This document shows positions 26,740-36,174 of a DNA stretch of 64,000 nucleotides, piece after piece. The stretch is taken from NCBI RefSeq assembly GCF_003337435.1, contig NZ_QPJS01000003.1:62001-126000 (forward strand), read 5' to 3'. How positions within the stretch are numbered: position 1 is the first letter of the stretch; each line of letters begins with the position of its first letter. This DNA is from Schleiferia thermophila (lineage in GTDB: Bacteria > Bacteroidota > Bacteroidia > Flavobacteriales > Schleiferiaceae). The notes under the pieces were generated by a model. It had not been told where the DNA came from and did no database searches. It worked only from the letters and a program-made list of their open reading frames with translations. Made by a program: the position numbers and the translations under genes.

Positions 26740-28764
26740 ATGAGAAAATTATACTTTTTTTGTGCCTGTGTTGCAACCTCAATAGTACTTAATGCACAAT
26801 ACTATTATGTAATTGGCTTGCAAAAGGGAAATCCCGGAAACTTAAATACTGATTTGGAATACCCGGTCGGTGGGGGACTGGCAACGGGTTGGACGATCAT
26901 TCACGATGGAAATGCCCCCTCAGCACCACAGTGGAGTTCGATTAGAGCGATACCGTTTACCTTTTCGTTTAATGGAACTCCAGTCACGCATTACAAAGTC
27001 AGTACCTCAGGTATTTTAACTTTTGATACTTCGGCTATATCAGTACCAGCTTATGGACGTTTGACTCTTCCGCATTCCGGGGTGCCGGACAATTCGGTGT
27101 GTATTACCGGTATCAGCTCACTGGAAGCAAATGACAAAATTGTAACAAAAACATTTGGCTCTGCTCCAAACAGGCAGCATTGGATTTTCTTTTCGTCCTA
27201 CAGCAATACAGCAGCATCCAACTGGACCTATTGGAGCATTGTTTTAGAAGAGACGACCAATCGAATTTATGTCGTGGACCAGCGAAATGTAAATCCATCG
27301 GTTCAGTTTTCAGTCGGGTTACAAATCAACTCCACCACTGCCATCATGGTGGCACCATCTCCCAACCTGCTGTCAAAAGCTACTACCAATCCTTCACCAG
27401 AAGACAATGAGTATTATACATTTATTTATGGTACCCAGCCCTCCATCGATGCAGCCGGGGTATCCATCAACAATGCTGACATCCTGGCACTGCCACAAGC
27501 ACCCTTTACACTGAGTGCACAGTTTGCCAACCTCGGCACTTCTACCATCACTAAAGCCACAGTAAACTACCGCATCAACAATAACCCTGTGGTGTCAGCC
27601 ACTCTTTCCAACCTCAATATTTCATCGCAAACAATTGTGACAATCAACCACCCTACACCGTGGAATCCAGGTAGTCCTGCCAACTACACAGTAAAAATGT
27701 GGCTTAGCGGTATCAACGATCAATCCGACCAAAACAATGCAAATGATACAATCACCAAAGTGATCAATGTTGTTCCGGCTATTGCACAGCGACGGCCGCT
27801 GATGGAAGTATTTTCTTCATCAACCTGCGCCCCCTGTGCACCAGCAAATGCAAGCTTCAAAGCACTTATGGATCAACAGCCTGCCAATCATTTTACTATA
27901 ATTAAATACCAAATGAGCTGGCCGGGTACCGGTGACCCCTATTACACACAGGAAGCCGGAGACCGCAGAACATTTTACGGAGTCAATAGCGTCCCACGTA
28001 TGCAAATCGACGGAGGTTGGGACCAACATGCAGGACTTGCTACACAAGCCATTATTGATCAGTTCAGAGCTGTTCCGTCGTTTGTAAATCTGAGTGCTAC
28101 AAGCAACATCGCCGGCCAGACCGTGAACGCTCAGATAGCCGTTCAGCCTGTGGCCGACATTACCGGCAATGTAAGACTTTTTGTAGCCATTAAAGAAACC
28201 CAAACCACTCAAAATGTCAAAACCAATGGAGAAACTGTCTTTTACGATATTTTCAAAAAATTTATGACTCCTTCTGCGGGCCAGGTGATTAGCAACCTAA
28301 ATGCAGGGACGACTCAAAACTTTACGTTCTCCTACACGTTTAACGGAACTTACATTTTGCCTCCCAATGCCACTCAACCAGTGAATCACGCCACCAATCA
28401 CACTGTTGAAAACTTTAACAATCTCAGAGTAGTAGTATGGCTTCAAAATACCTCCACCAAACAGGTGCTCCAAAGCACTCAAGCTACTATATCAGGGGTG
28501 GGTGTCGATGAACACGAAAACAGCCTTCTTTACATATACCCCAATCCTACAAGAGACAAAATTTCTATTGAGGGAAATCTGCTGAATACTTCCGGGCGTA
28601 TCACCTGGAAAATACTGAATATCAATGGTCAAGTAGTATTGTCTGGTGCTGAACCTACAGACAATCGCATCCAGATTGATGTCGATGTGCTCCCATCAGG
28701 CATGTACATTGTGGAGATTTCAGATGATAAGGAGATTGTAAGGAAGAAGTTTCAGAAAATCTAA
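26740..28764 (+). CDS. Omp28-related protein with T9SS sorting domain
   Basis: A 674-residue secreted protein. A signal peptide (ends near LNAQ, residue 20) precedes a beta-rich N-terminal region and a CARDB-like domain (about 235-340). The Omp28/thioredoxin-like domain (about 348-560) has the motif C363-A-P-C366 and NSVPRMQIDGGWD. A T9SS sorting domain closes it (LLYIYPNPTRDKISI, PSGMYIVEISDDKE, RKKFQKI). Omp28 members are surface proteins of uncertain role; the CxxC suggests thiol chemistry or a disulfide. It is flanked by terminators, so it is monocistronic. Confidence 0.87.
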   Translation: MRKLYFFCACVATSIVLNAQYYYVIGLQKGNPGNLNTDLEYPVGGGLATGWTIIHDGNAPSAPQWSSIRAIPFTFSFNGTPVTHYKVSTSGILTFDTSAISVPAYGRLTLPHSGVPDNSVCITGISSLEANDKIVTKTFGSAPNRQHWIFFSSYSNTAASNWTYWSIVLEETTNRIYVVDQRNVNPSVQFSVGLQINSTTAIMVAPSPNLLSKATTNPSPEDNEYYTFIYGTQPSIDAAGVSINNADILALPQAPFTLSAQFANLGTSTITKATVNYRINNNPVVSATLSNLNISSQTIVTINHPTPWNPGSPANYTVKMWLSGINDQSDQNNANDTITKVINVVPAIAQRRPLMEVFSSSTCAPCAPANASFKALMDQQPANHFTIIKYQMSWPGTGDPYYTQEAGDRRTFYGVNSVPRMQIDGGWDQHAGLATQAIIDQFRAVPSFVNLSATSNIAGQTVNAQIAVQPVADITGNVRLFVAIKETQTTQNVKTNGETVFYDIFKKFMTPSAGQVISNLNAGTTQNFTFSYTFNGTYILPPNATQPVNHATNHTVENFNNLRVVVWLQNTSTKQVLQSTQATISGVGVDEHENSLLYIYPNPTRDKISIEGNLLNTSGRITWKILNINGQVVLSGAEPTDNRIQIDVDVLPSGMYIVEISDDKEIVRKKFQKI

Positions 28765-28784
28765 AACTCTAAAATCAAAATGAG

Positions 28785-28816
28785 AAAAGCTGGCTAATGT
28801 ACGGCCAGCTTTTTTT
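28785..28816. terminator. Bidirectional terminator
   Basis: Stem AAAAGCTGGC/GCCAGCTTTT with a nine-base loop and further T residues. It lies between the convergent Omp28-like and SDR genes. Confidence 0.8.
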
Positions 28817-28839
28817 ATGGGTTTGTTGCTGCTTGTTTT

Positions 28840-29631
28840 TTAAAGCGATGGGGTTCGCCCTCCATCTACAGGCAGATTAATCCCGTTGATATATGAAGCC
28901 AGCGGAGAGGCGAGAAATACCGCTGCGTTGGCAATCTCCTCCGGTAGACCGAATCGCCCAGCTGGTATCTCAGATTTCATCTCATCGGCCACAGCATCGT
29001 AGGTGAGCTTTAAATGGGAAGCCTTGGTAGAAATAATGTTCTTTAGCCTGTCGGTGTCTGTAGCACCTGGAAGAATATTGTTTACTGTAATTCCGTAGGA
29101 AGCGAGCTCGTTGGCCAATGTTTTTGACCAGTTTGCCATCGCAGCTCGGATGGTGTTTGACACTCCAAGATTAGGCAGAGGGGCCTTTACTGAAGTAGAA
29201 ATAATATTGATAATCCGGCCATATCCTGCTTCCATCATTCCTGGCAAGCAGGCTTGCATGATGAGGTGTGAAGCTATGATGTGCTGATTGAATGCTCCGG
29301 ATAATTCATTACTGTTGGCTTTGTGAAGTGGTCCGGGAGCTGGCCCTCCGGTATTGTTAATCACTATGTGAAAGGGATTGTTGGTAGTGCTCAGATAATC
29401 GTGCAATCGCTCGCTAAGTTGTTCCGGATTTGATTGGTCAGCCACAATATAATCGTGGATCTGACCGTAATCCGTGGATAAAGTGAAAAGCACATTTTCA
29501 CATTTGATGGCATCTCTTGCCAGCAGCACTACTTCGGCTCCTGAAAGCGCAAGTTGCCGGGCAATCGCAAGACCAATACCTGCCGTGCTTCCACCGACAA
29601 GAGCCCTAAATGGTGAAAGATCAATTTCCAT
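28840..29631 (-). CDS. Atypical short-chain dehydrogenase/reductase
   Basis: A 263-residue SDR with the NAD(P)-binding loop GGSTAGIGLA near residue 14, NNTGG near 91, and a C-terminal VDGG signature. The usual catalytic Tyr-xxx-Lys is not seen. At its position the sequence reads LGVSNTIRAA, so Ser and Arg replace Tyr and Lys, as in one SDR subgroup often labelled 3-oxoacyl-ACP reductase. Activity and substrate are therefore uncertain. It lies 5 bases downstream of gldG, so it probably belongs to the gldFG transcript. Confidence 0.85.
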   Translation of the reverse strand: MEIDLSPFRALVGGSTAGIGLAIARQLALSGAEVVLLARDAIKCENVLFTLSTDYGQIHDYIVADQSNPEQLSERLHDYLSTTNNPFHIVINNTGGPAPGPLHKANSNELSGAFNQHIIASHLIMQACLPGMMEAGYGRIINIISTSVKAPLPNLGVSNTIRAAMANWSKTLANELASYGITVNNILPGATDTDRLKNIISTKASHLKLTYDAVADEMKSEIPAGRFGLPEEIANAAVFLASPLASYINGINLPVDGGRTPSL

Positions 29632-29636
29632 AGTAG

Positions 29637-31361
29637 TCAGGTGTATTTTTTCTTTCTAAAGTGTGTGTACAGAATTCCACTGATCATGACCAGTAGCACA
29701 GGCACCGCAGTGTTTAGCAGTCTCCAAAACCAAATTTCGTCATTCACTTTGCTCATTTTTAAAAGTCTGAGTTTAAATTCTCTGTTTCGTAAAGCGATCA
29801 AACCCTTTTCGTCGAGGAGGTAATCAAAAATATTGAGCATCAAATCCTTGTTGCCATATTGTATGCCTGTAAACTGGTCAAATCCCAGTGGCAGAGGAGT
29901 TCCTTTTTGCAGGTTTGGATTTACTATATTTAGTTGATTTTTAATTACATCACCATCGGCTATTACAACCTGTTGGGTAGGAATACTTTCAATTCTGAAA
30001 GGGATCTGGCGGCCGTTTTCATCTTTTGGTACAATCTGATTTTTGAAGTAGGAGGTGAAGGTTCCTTCAAGCAACAGACCCACGGTCAGAAATTTTTTGG
30101 GGTAAGGTTCTTTTCCAGGGTAGTTGTAGAGGTGTGCTAATCGCACAATATGAGGAGTTGCTACTGTACGCGTGGCATCTGAGGTTTTCAGAAGAGGAGT
30201 TTTCAACACTTCAGGCGAAAGTACAGTGTCAATCGTGGAGGCGAATTCAAGTTTTACAGAGTTCAAATCCTTAGTAATCGGGTGAAAGACCAGTGGATCA
30301 ATAAGTGGAAAGTAAATCCATCTCCTTACTGAGCGCATATCGCTGACCCAGGCAGCTTTGCGATCTTGAACAAGGTTTGTGTTAATTCGAAATCCATATC
30401 TGAAAAACATATTTCCAAGTCGTAACTCGTCTAAAATAGGATATGCCATAAACTCAGAGGCTTTGCTAAGCGAATCCATATCGGCAGCTACTGCATCAAT
30501 GAGCCATACCACCTTACCGCCGTTCATAATAAATTGGTCCATTAGAAAAATATCCAGATCGGTAAAAGGTTTCTGTGGTTTAGCCACCACGATGCAATCG
30601 AAGTTGCTCATCCTTTGCATCTGTTTTATAATGCTGACATCACCGGTGGCCGTATCTTTTTCAAACTGCCGGATGTTGAATCGCGTCACTGTATAATGTT
30701 CGGACAATGCCCTTGAGATATCGGCTACCTTGCCGGGAAGCAATTCGTCGTGACCTTCTAGAAATGCTATTGAAGGACTAAATTTTTGAACGAGCTTTCT
30801 GATACCATTTGCCAGGTTGTATTCCAGGTTTTGTATGGCTATGTTGATCTGGTTTTCAGGAGAGATATTCAGATAGGTGCTCAAAAGCTGAATGGCCGAT
30901 TCCCTTTCTCCGTAAGTAGCGATAATGCCTGGAAACAATTGTAAAAACTGAACCTGATTGCCTTCATTTACCTCCACTTGAACCGGCGAAAGACCTTTAA
31001 AAACAAGTTGCTCCTGAAAATCGCGAATGGCCTTTCTATCACCTACGGCTGAAGGGTCTTCGATACGAAATTGGATGTTTTTGTTGTAGGCTCTGAATTC
31101 CTGAATGATTTGTCTTACTTCGCGCTGCAGCTTTCTGAAGCCCGAAGGCAAGTCGCCTTCCAAGTAAAGCGTAAATATCATTGGTTCTTTTACCTCATTG
31201 AGCAGCTCCTTGGTCACTGGCGAGAGGCTGTATCGCTTTTCTGCTGTAAGATCCAATCGAAATACACCCGCCATGTGTACAGTTATATACACAAGTGCAA
31301 TAGCACCGGTTAAAATCAGAAAGTTTAAATATTCCTCCTTTAGTTTATTCATCTGAATCAC
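29637..31361 (-). CDS. gldG: Gliding-associated ABC transporter component GldG
   Basis: A 574-residue protein with an N-terminal membrane helix (about 12-32), a large periplasmic domain of the GldG/ABC_transp_aux type (PMIFTLYLEGDLPSGFRKLQ, IAFLEGHDEL, NGGKVVWLID) and a C-terminal helix (about 548-568). GldG works with GldF and an ATPase (GldA) in a transporter needed for gliding in Flavobacterium. Its ATG overlaps the gldF stop by 4 bases. No gldA is nearby. The two start Met codons (residues 1 and 4) are equally plausible. Confidence 0.92.
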   Translation of the reverse strand: MIQMNKLKEEYLNFLILTGAIALVYITVHMAGVFRLDLTAEKRYSLSPVTKELLNEVKEPMIFTLYLEGDLPSGFRKLQREVRQIIQEFRAYNKNIQFRIEDPSAVGDRKAIRDFQEQLVFKGLSPVQVEVNEGNQVQFLQLFPGIIATYGERESAIQLLSTYLNISPENQINIAIQNLEYNLANGIRKLVQKFSPSIAFLEGHDELLPGKVADISRALSEHYTVTRFNIRQFEKDTATGDVSIIKQMQRMSNFDCIVVAKPQKPFTDLDIFLMDQFIMNGGKVVWLIDAVAADMDSLSKASEFMAYPILDELRLGNMFFRYGFRINTNLVQDRKAAWVSDMRSVRRWIYFPLIDPLVFHPITKDLNSVKLEFASTIDTVLSPEVLKTPLLKTSDATRTVATPHIVRLAHLYNYPGKEPYPKKFLTVGLLLEGTFTSYFKNQIVPKDENGRQIPFRIESIPTQQVVIADGDVIKNQLNIVNPNLQKGTPLPLGFDQFTGIQYGNKDLMLNIFDYLLDEKGLIALRNREFKLRLLKMSKVNDEIWFWRLLNTAVPVLLVMISGILYTHFRKKKYT

Positions 31362-32092
31362 TGATATCTTCTGACGATTAGAATCAACCTTGTAGCAGCT
31401 AATGAAAATAGAACAAGACTTGCAAAGTAGGTCACATCTCTGCTGTCAATAACTCCCCGACTGATGCTGTTGTAATGTTCGCTGATGCTGAATTGGCTGA
31501 GGAGCAATCCTGTTTTTCCCATTATACTCAAAGAGGCAATCTGGTCCGTGATGTAAAAAAAGAAAAAACACAAAAAAACACCTACTAGAAAGGACACAAT
31601 TGAATTTTCCGTTAGTGCCGATGCAATCAGTCCAAGTGCTGCGTAGCTGGCACCCAGGAGTAGCAAACCAATATAAGAGCCAATAGTGGCACCGGTATCG
31701 AAATTTCCGGGCGGATCGCCCAACATATAGATTGTCGCGACATAGAGCAATGAAGGCAATAGAGATAACACCACCAATGTGAGGGAAGCCAGATATTTAC
31801 CTAACACCAGATGCCATTCTGAGAGCGGACGGGTCAGCAGTAGCTCAATGGTACCATGTCGAATTTCATCTGAAAACATCCTCATGGTGATGGCCGGGAT
31901 CAAAAACAGAAAGACCCATGGTGCTATGATAAATAGACTGTCAAGTCCGGCATAGCCCATAGTTAATACATTCAACCCTCCCGGAAAAACAAAAAGAAAC
32001 AAACCCGTGAGCACGAGGAAAGTGATGATAGTAAGATAGGCCGTCAGAGAACTGAAAAAGCTTCTTATTTCTTTTTTATATAAACTCCACAT
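31358..32092 (-). CDS. gldF: Gliding-associated ABC transporter permease GldF
   Basis: A 244-residue ABC-2 type permease with six membrane helices, beginning MWSLYKKEIRSFFSSLTAY as is typical of GldF. It contains the conserved MRMFSDEIRHGTIELLLTRPLSEWHLVLGK region (cytoplasmic loop). It is the first gene of a gldF-gldG-SDR unit with a promoter element just upstream. It presumably forms the membrane channel with GldG. Confidence 0.93.
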   Translation of the reverse strand: MWSLYKKEIRSFFSSLTAYLTIITFLVLTGLFLFVFPGGLNVLTMGYAGLDSLFIIAPWVFLFLIPAITMRMFSDEIRHGTIELLLTRPLSEWHLVLGKYLASLTLVVLSLLPSLLYVATIYMLGDPPGNFDTGATIGSYIGLLLLGASYAALGLIASALTENSIVSFLVGVFLCFFFFYITDQIASLSIMGKTGLLLSQFSISEHYNSISRGVIDSRDVTYFASLVLFSLAATRLILIVRRYQ

Positions 32093-32116
32093 TTGAAATC
32101 ACTTGATAGCAGGTTA

Positions 32117-32124
32117 CAAATGTA
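32117..32124 (-). promoter_or_regulatory. -7 promoter element for gldF-gldG-SDR
   Basis: The minus strand reads TACATTTG, a TAnnTTTG match, 25 bases before the gldF ATG. A TTC 17 bases further upstream could be a weak -33. Confidence 0.5.
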
Positions 32125-32214
32125 GGTTTAAGAGAATGCTGGAACATCTTAAAGGTAGGTAAAGAGCAATCAGGTCTGACCTATTATTTTGAATGCCGAG
32201 CGAATTTGTATGCA

Positions 32215-34314
32215 CTACACCTGTCTTCCACCTGCTTTCTTCAGTTGCTTCTTGACATATTCGTAGAGTTCGATTTGGGCTCTTATTTTGGGCCCGGGTA
32301 GTTTTCTGTAGGCATTTTTTACTTCCCAGCTGTGGATTCTTGCTTTACAATTATCTTTCCAAAGGATATCGAGATGGTCTTTTATTTCTTTTTGGATTCT
32401 TTTGTCGTAAATTGGACAAGTAACTTCTACTCTGTATTCCAAATTGCGGGTCATCATATCAGCTGAAGAAATATAATATTTGGGTTCACCGGCGTTTCCG
32501 AATATGAACACCCTGCTGTGTTCCAGGAATCTATCTACAATGCTGATGGCTTCGATGTTTTCGCTTAATCCAGGCTTACTGGTGACGATCGAACAGATGC
32601 CTCTGACGATGAGTTTTATAGAAACACCTGCCTGAGATGCCTGATACAGTTTTTCAATAATGCCTGTATCGGAGAGTGAATTGATTTTCCAAAAAATATA
32701 TGCCTCTTTACCAGCTTTTGCATTTTTTATTTCAGTATCAATCAACTCGTTGATTTTAAGGCGCTGATAGTGTGGTGATACTATCAAATGCTGATAATGA
32801 AAGACTTTGTAGTTGGTTTTGAAAAACTCAAAAATTCTTGAAATATCTCGTGTAATGCGGTTGTCAGCAGTCATTAGTACATAATCCGTATAGATCCTGG
32901 CCGTACTCTCATTAAAATTACCAGTACTTACGATGGCAAATTCTTGTTTTTTATCATCGCGTATTTTGGTAATATGAACCAGCTTGGAATGTACTTTCAG
33001 ACCAGTGACTCCAAAGACTACCTCAATATCTTCGTTTTTGAGCTCTTCTGTCCAGCGGATATTTGCTTCTTCATCGAATCGCGCCTGTAATTCGATCACT
33101 ACAATTACTTTTTTTCCATTTCTTGCAGCATTTTTTATAGCAGAGATAATTCTTGACTTTTCAGCCAGGCGATAGAGTGTAATTTGTATGGTGGTAACAT
33201 CCGGGTCTATAGCCGCCTCTCTAAGCATTCTGATCACAAATGAAAAAGAGTGATAAGGCAAAAAAAGAAGTATATCTTTTTTGCTTACGACATCCATAAT
33301 ACTTTTATTCAGGTCTAGATCTGGATGGTTGAGAGGTGGTAGCGGTTCGTATTCGGCTTGAAGTTCTTCAATAGATGGAAATTTGATCAGATCTTTTTTA
33401 TTGTGATAGCGTCCTCCGGAAGCCAGACTGTCGTAGTTGTCCAGTTGCATCCGGCTCATCAGGTAAGTAAGCAGGTCGGAAGGAATTTCGCGGTCGTAGA
33501 CGAATCTTACCGGATCGCCGGTCTTACGGTTTTCCAGGCTTTGGCTTACTTTGTCTATGAAGCTTTTCGAAATATCGTTTTCAATATCCAGTTCTGCATC
33601 GCGGGTAATTTTAATTGTATAGGCCTCAAATTTGTAGTTTTTGAAAATAAAAAAGATGTAGTTAAGGTTATACCTGATCAGATCGTCTAAAAAGATAAAG
33701 TATCGACGGCCATATTTTGGAAGCTCTACAAACCTGCCTACATAATCTGTTGGCAATTCGATCAGGCCATAGAAGTTTTTGGTTGCATCTGTCAGATTCT
33801 CGGCTTTAATAGCCAGATATATGGACTTATCGGTCAGTTGAGGAAATGCCCTTTTTGGATTTAATATCAAGGTAAAAACAGCGGGACTGACCTTGTCGAT
33901 AAAAAATTGTCGTACAAATTCTCTTTGTCCAGCTGTAAGGTTTTTTTCGTTTACAAGGCTAACACCCTTTTTTTCCAGCTCTTCAATGAGTTTTTCATAT
34001 ATAGCTTCAGCTTCTTGCTGCTGTTCATTTGCTATCTGACTGATGGTATGCAGAAGTTTATCGGGAGGAAAACCGCCGAGTTCGCGGCTAGCTTTCTTTC
34101 CAAAAAGGCTCATTCGCTTAATGGTAGCATACCGCACTCTGAAAAATTCGTCCAGGTTGTTTGAAAAAATTCCGACAAATCTCAATCTTTCAATCAAAGG
34201 TACGGAAGGATCCGCGGCTTCCTGTAGCACTCTGGCATTGAAATACAACCAGCTGACATCACGTGGTATATATCGGTCTATATGTAGCGAATCTTTTTTT
34301 TTCTTTTTGTTCAT
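32215..34314 (-). CDS. ppk1: Polyphosphate kinase 1
   Basis: PPK1 makes polyphosphate from ATP reversibly. The 699-residue protein has the normal length and four-domain order: N-terminal helical domain (YIPRDVSWLYFNARVLQEA), head domain, and two phospholipase-D-like C domains. The catalytic His lies in LKVHSKLVHI, the metal/phosphate region in TGNFNESTARIYTDY, and the second-site loop near YYISSADMMTRNLEYRVE. It lies 9 bases downstream of sixA on the same strand, a functional pairing in phosphate signalling. Confidence 0.96.
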   Translation of the reverse strand: MNKKKKKDSLHIDRYIPRDVSWLYFNARVLQEAADPSVPLIERLRFVGIFSNNLDEFFRVRYATIKRMSLFGKKASRELGGFPPDKLLHTISQIANEQQQEAEAIYEKLIEELEKKGVSLVNEKNLTAGQREFVRQFFIDKVSPAVFTLILNPKRAFPQLTDKSIYLAIKAENLTDATKNFYGLIELPTDYVGRFVELPKYGRRYFIFLDDLIRYNLNYIFFIFKNYKFEAYTIKITRDAELDIENDISKSFIDKVSQSLENRKTGDPVRFVYDREIPSDLLTYLMSRMQLDNYDSLASGGRYHNKKDLIKFPSIEELQAEYEPLPPLNHPDLDLNKSIMDVVSKKDILLFLPYHSFSFVIRMLREAAIDPDVTTIQITLYRLAEKSRIISAIKNAARNGKKVIVVIELQARFDEEANIRWTEELKNEDIEVVFGVTGLKVHSKLVHITKIRDDKKQEFAIVSTGNFNESTARIYTDYVLMTADNRITRDISRIFEFFKTNYKVFHYQHLIVSPHYQRLKINELIDTEIKNAKAGKEAYIFWKINSLSDTGIIEKLYQASQAGVSIKLIVRGICSIVTSKPGLSENIEAISIVDRFLEHSRVFIFGNAGEPKYYISSADMMTRNLEYRVEVTCPIYDKRIQKEIKDHLDILWKDNCKARIHSWEVKNAYRKLPGPKIRAQIELYEYVKKQLKKAGGRQV

Positions 34315-34323
34315 TCGTTGATT

Positions 34324-34821
34324 TTATTGCTTTCTCCTTTTTTTCGGATAATCGAAAAATCTCAATTCAGCTTTCGTGTTAATATTTTTCCAATCGTCGA
34401 TTGGATAAACCAAACAAGCAATACCGGTGGTAGGTACATTGTCGATGTGATGATTGATGGCGTGATTGACAAATTCAGTGATGCCGGGATTGTGAGCAAA
34501 GACCATTATTTTCTGATATTCGTTGCTCACTTTTTTAATTACATTGGCTATCTGCTCTGCCGGAGCATCGTACAGCATCGGGTCTATTTGTATCATGGAG
34601 AACGGAATGCCAAACTGCCGGGCAAAAATCATAGCAGTATGCAGCGCCCTGGTAGCAGGACTGCTGATAATCAGCTCAGGAATGTCACCATTGACTCGAA
34701 GGTATTTTGAAGATTCATAGGCATCGTTTACTCCTCTGCCGTTGAGTGGTCGGTCCAGGTCTGGTATATTGTCAAAATCCCAGCTAGATTTGGCATGGCG
34801 TATCAAATAGAGCGTTTTCAT
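34324..34821 (-). CDS. sixA: SixA-like phosphohistidine phosphatase
   Basis: A 165-residue histidine phosphatase superfamily protein with LIRHAKSSW (catalytic His9) and LNGRGVNDA, plus the second His in AHNPGI near residue 110. SixA in E. coli removes phosphate from phosphohistidine of relay proteins. Here it is the first gene of a two-gene unit with ppk1, so a link to polyphosphate or phosphate metabolism is plausible. Length is normal for SixA. Confidence 0.9.
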   Translation of the reverse strand: MKTLYLIRHAKSSWDFDNIPDLDRPLNGRGVNDAYESSKYLRVNGDIPELIISSPATRALHTAMIFARQFGIPFSMIQIDPMLYDAPAEQIANVIKKVSNEYQKIMVFAHNPGITEFVNHAINHHIDNVPTTGIACLVYPIDDWKNINTKAELRFFDYPKKRRKQ

Positions 34822-34945
34822 GGGATGTTGTTTGATAAAGGGGTTTGGTGCGAAATAAAGAGTTACAAAAATCTGGTGAAGTGTGTATATCTTAACATAG
34901 CATCTTGTAATTTAAGAATAAAGTAATCTGCTGGTGACATCTGGT

Positions 34946-34975
34946 TAAAAAAAAATCGCCGGATTTCGCCGGCGA
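34946..34975 (-). terminator. Intrinsic terminator after the OmpA-like gene
   Basis: Stem TCGCCGG/CCGGCGA with a six-base loop; the A run at 34946-34955 is a T run on the minus strand, so it ends the transcript coming from 35834. Confidence 0.85.
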
Positions 34976-35003
34976 CTTTTACGGATGTTGGTGCTTCAGC
35001 TCC

Positions 35004-35834
35004 TTATTTCAAAGCTTTCATGCCTTCTTCGATCATGTTGTAAAACTGATCAATCTTCGGAAGGAGTACAATGCGTGTTCTTCTATTGGCCTGGCGACCT
35101 TCGCTGGTTTCATTGGAAGCTACCGGTAAGTATTCACCTCTTCCGGCAGCTGTAATTCGGGATGGGTTTACACCGTATTCATTTTGAAGAACTCTGACAA
35201 TAGCAGTAGCTCGCTTTACACTGAGATCCCAGTTATCAAGTAAGAGTCCCCTTCTAAAAGGCACATTGTCGGTGTGACCTTCTACCAGCAGTTCAAGTTC
35301 AGGACGTGCATTGGCTATTCTTGCAACTTTGCCTAGTACCTCAAGAGCTCTTTGATTTAACTCATAAGAGCCGCTTTTAAATAAGAATCTATCGGAAATG
35401 GAAATAAATACGACGCCTTTTTCTACGCTTACCTGAATGTCTTCATCGTCGATGTTGCCCAGAGCGCCTTTGATGGATGTCACTAGCGCGAGCAACACAC
35501 TGTCTTTTTTGGTGAGTGCATCGCGAAGGGTTTTGATTTGGAGATCCCTTTCTTTCAGGCTCTCGAGGGACCGTTCGAGATTTTCAGCTTCTTTTTTGGA
35601 AAGAGTACTCAGTTCACCAATATTATTGAGCAACTTATAATTTACACTTCTCAGGTAATCAATTTCTGAAGAAACTTTCTTGCGTTCATCCAGGCAAGCT
35701 GCAAGCTCCAATCTGGTTTTGCCTAATTCATTGTCCAACTTGTTGTATTTATCCTGTAGTTCCGAATATTTCTTTTTCGAAACACAAGACGCCGAAACTA
35801 GAAGTATGCTTAAAAATAAAATACCTTTTTTCAT
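35004..35834 (-). CDS. OmpA-family lipoprotein with coiled coil
   Basis: A 276-residue protein with a lipobox (VSASC, Cys17), a long heptad-rich coiled coil (about 20-120) and a C-terminal OmpA-like peptidoglycan-binding domain (about 135-260). The domain shows LLVEGHTDNVP, then AAGRGEYLPVASN and QANRRTRIVL, the residues that bind diaminopimelate. It should tether the outer membrane to the cell wall. It has its own promoter element and terminator, so it is a single-gene unit. Confidence 0.93.
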   Translation of the reverse strand: MKKGILFLSILLVSASCVSKKKYSELQDKYNKLDNELGKTRLELAACLDERKKVSSEIDYLRSVNYKLLNNIGELSTLSKKEAENLERSLESLKERDLQIKTLRDALTKKDSVLLALVTSIKGALGNIDDEDIQVSVEKGVVFISISDRFLFKSGSYELNQRALEVLGKVARIANARPELELLVEGHTDNVPFRRGLLLDNWDLSVKRATAIVRVLQNEYGVNPSRITAAGRGEYLPVASNETSEGRQANRRTRIVLLPKIDQFYNMIEEGMKALK

Positions 35835-35854
35835 AAAGATTTTAGATTTTTTCG

Positions 35855-35862
35855 CAAAGTTA
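35855..35862 (-). promoter_or_regulatory. -7 promoter element for the OmpA-like lipoprotein
   Basis: The minus strand reads TAACTTTG, a TAnnTTTG match, 21 bases before the ATG. Confidence 0.5.
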
Positions 35863-36136
35863 TATCAATTAAATTCAGAAAAAATACTTAAGAATATAAA
35901 ATAATTCATTTTGAATTTATGATTTTACACTGTTTATCAATTAATTAAAAAGAGAGGTTACCATATTGAAAGACAGATTTTACTTGAAATAATGCCTTGC
36001 TCTTTTCTTTCTGTGTTTTTTCTTTTCTAATTAAGGGTACGTAAGCGTAGGTTTAGCAGTAGGTTTGTTTTAAATGGTTGCCCTTACAATGGGCAATACT
36101 TAAAAAGAGTATAATTCAACCCAATCAATCTTGTGG

Positions 36137-36144
36137 TATATTTG
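36137..36144 (+). promoter_or_regulatory. -7 promoter element for the 36175 gene
   Basis: TATATTTG matches TAnnTTTG with TTC 19 bases upstream as a weak -33. It rules out the upstream in-frame start at 36133. Confidence 0.45.
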
Positions 36145-36174
36145 TTAAAAATGAGGGTTTTGATAAAAGTACCA

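Larger units (their letters stand above)
35835..36174. other. A/T-rich intergenic region between divergent genes
   Basis: This 340-base stretch separates the divergent OmpA-like gene and the 36175 gene. It holds one -7 element for each (35855-35862 minus, 36137-36144 plus) and a short imperfect hairpin GTTGCCC/GGGCAAT near 36077-36097. No credible coding frame or RNA gene was seen. Confidence 0.5.
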
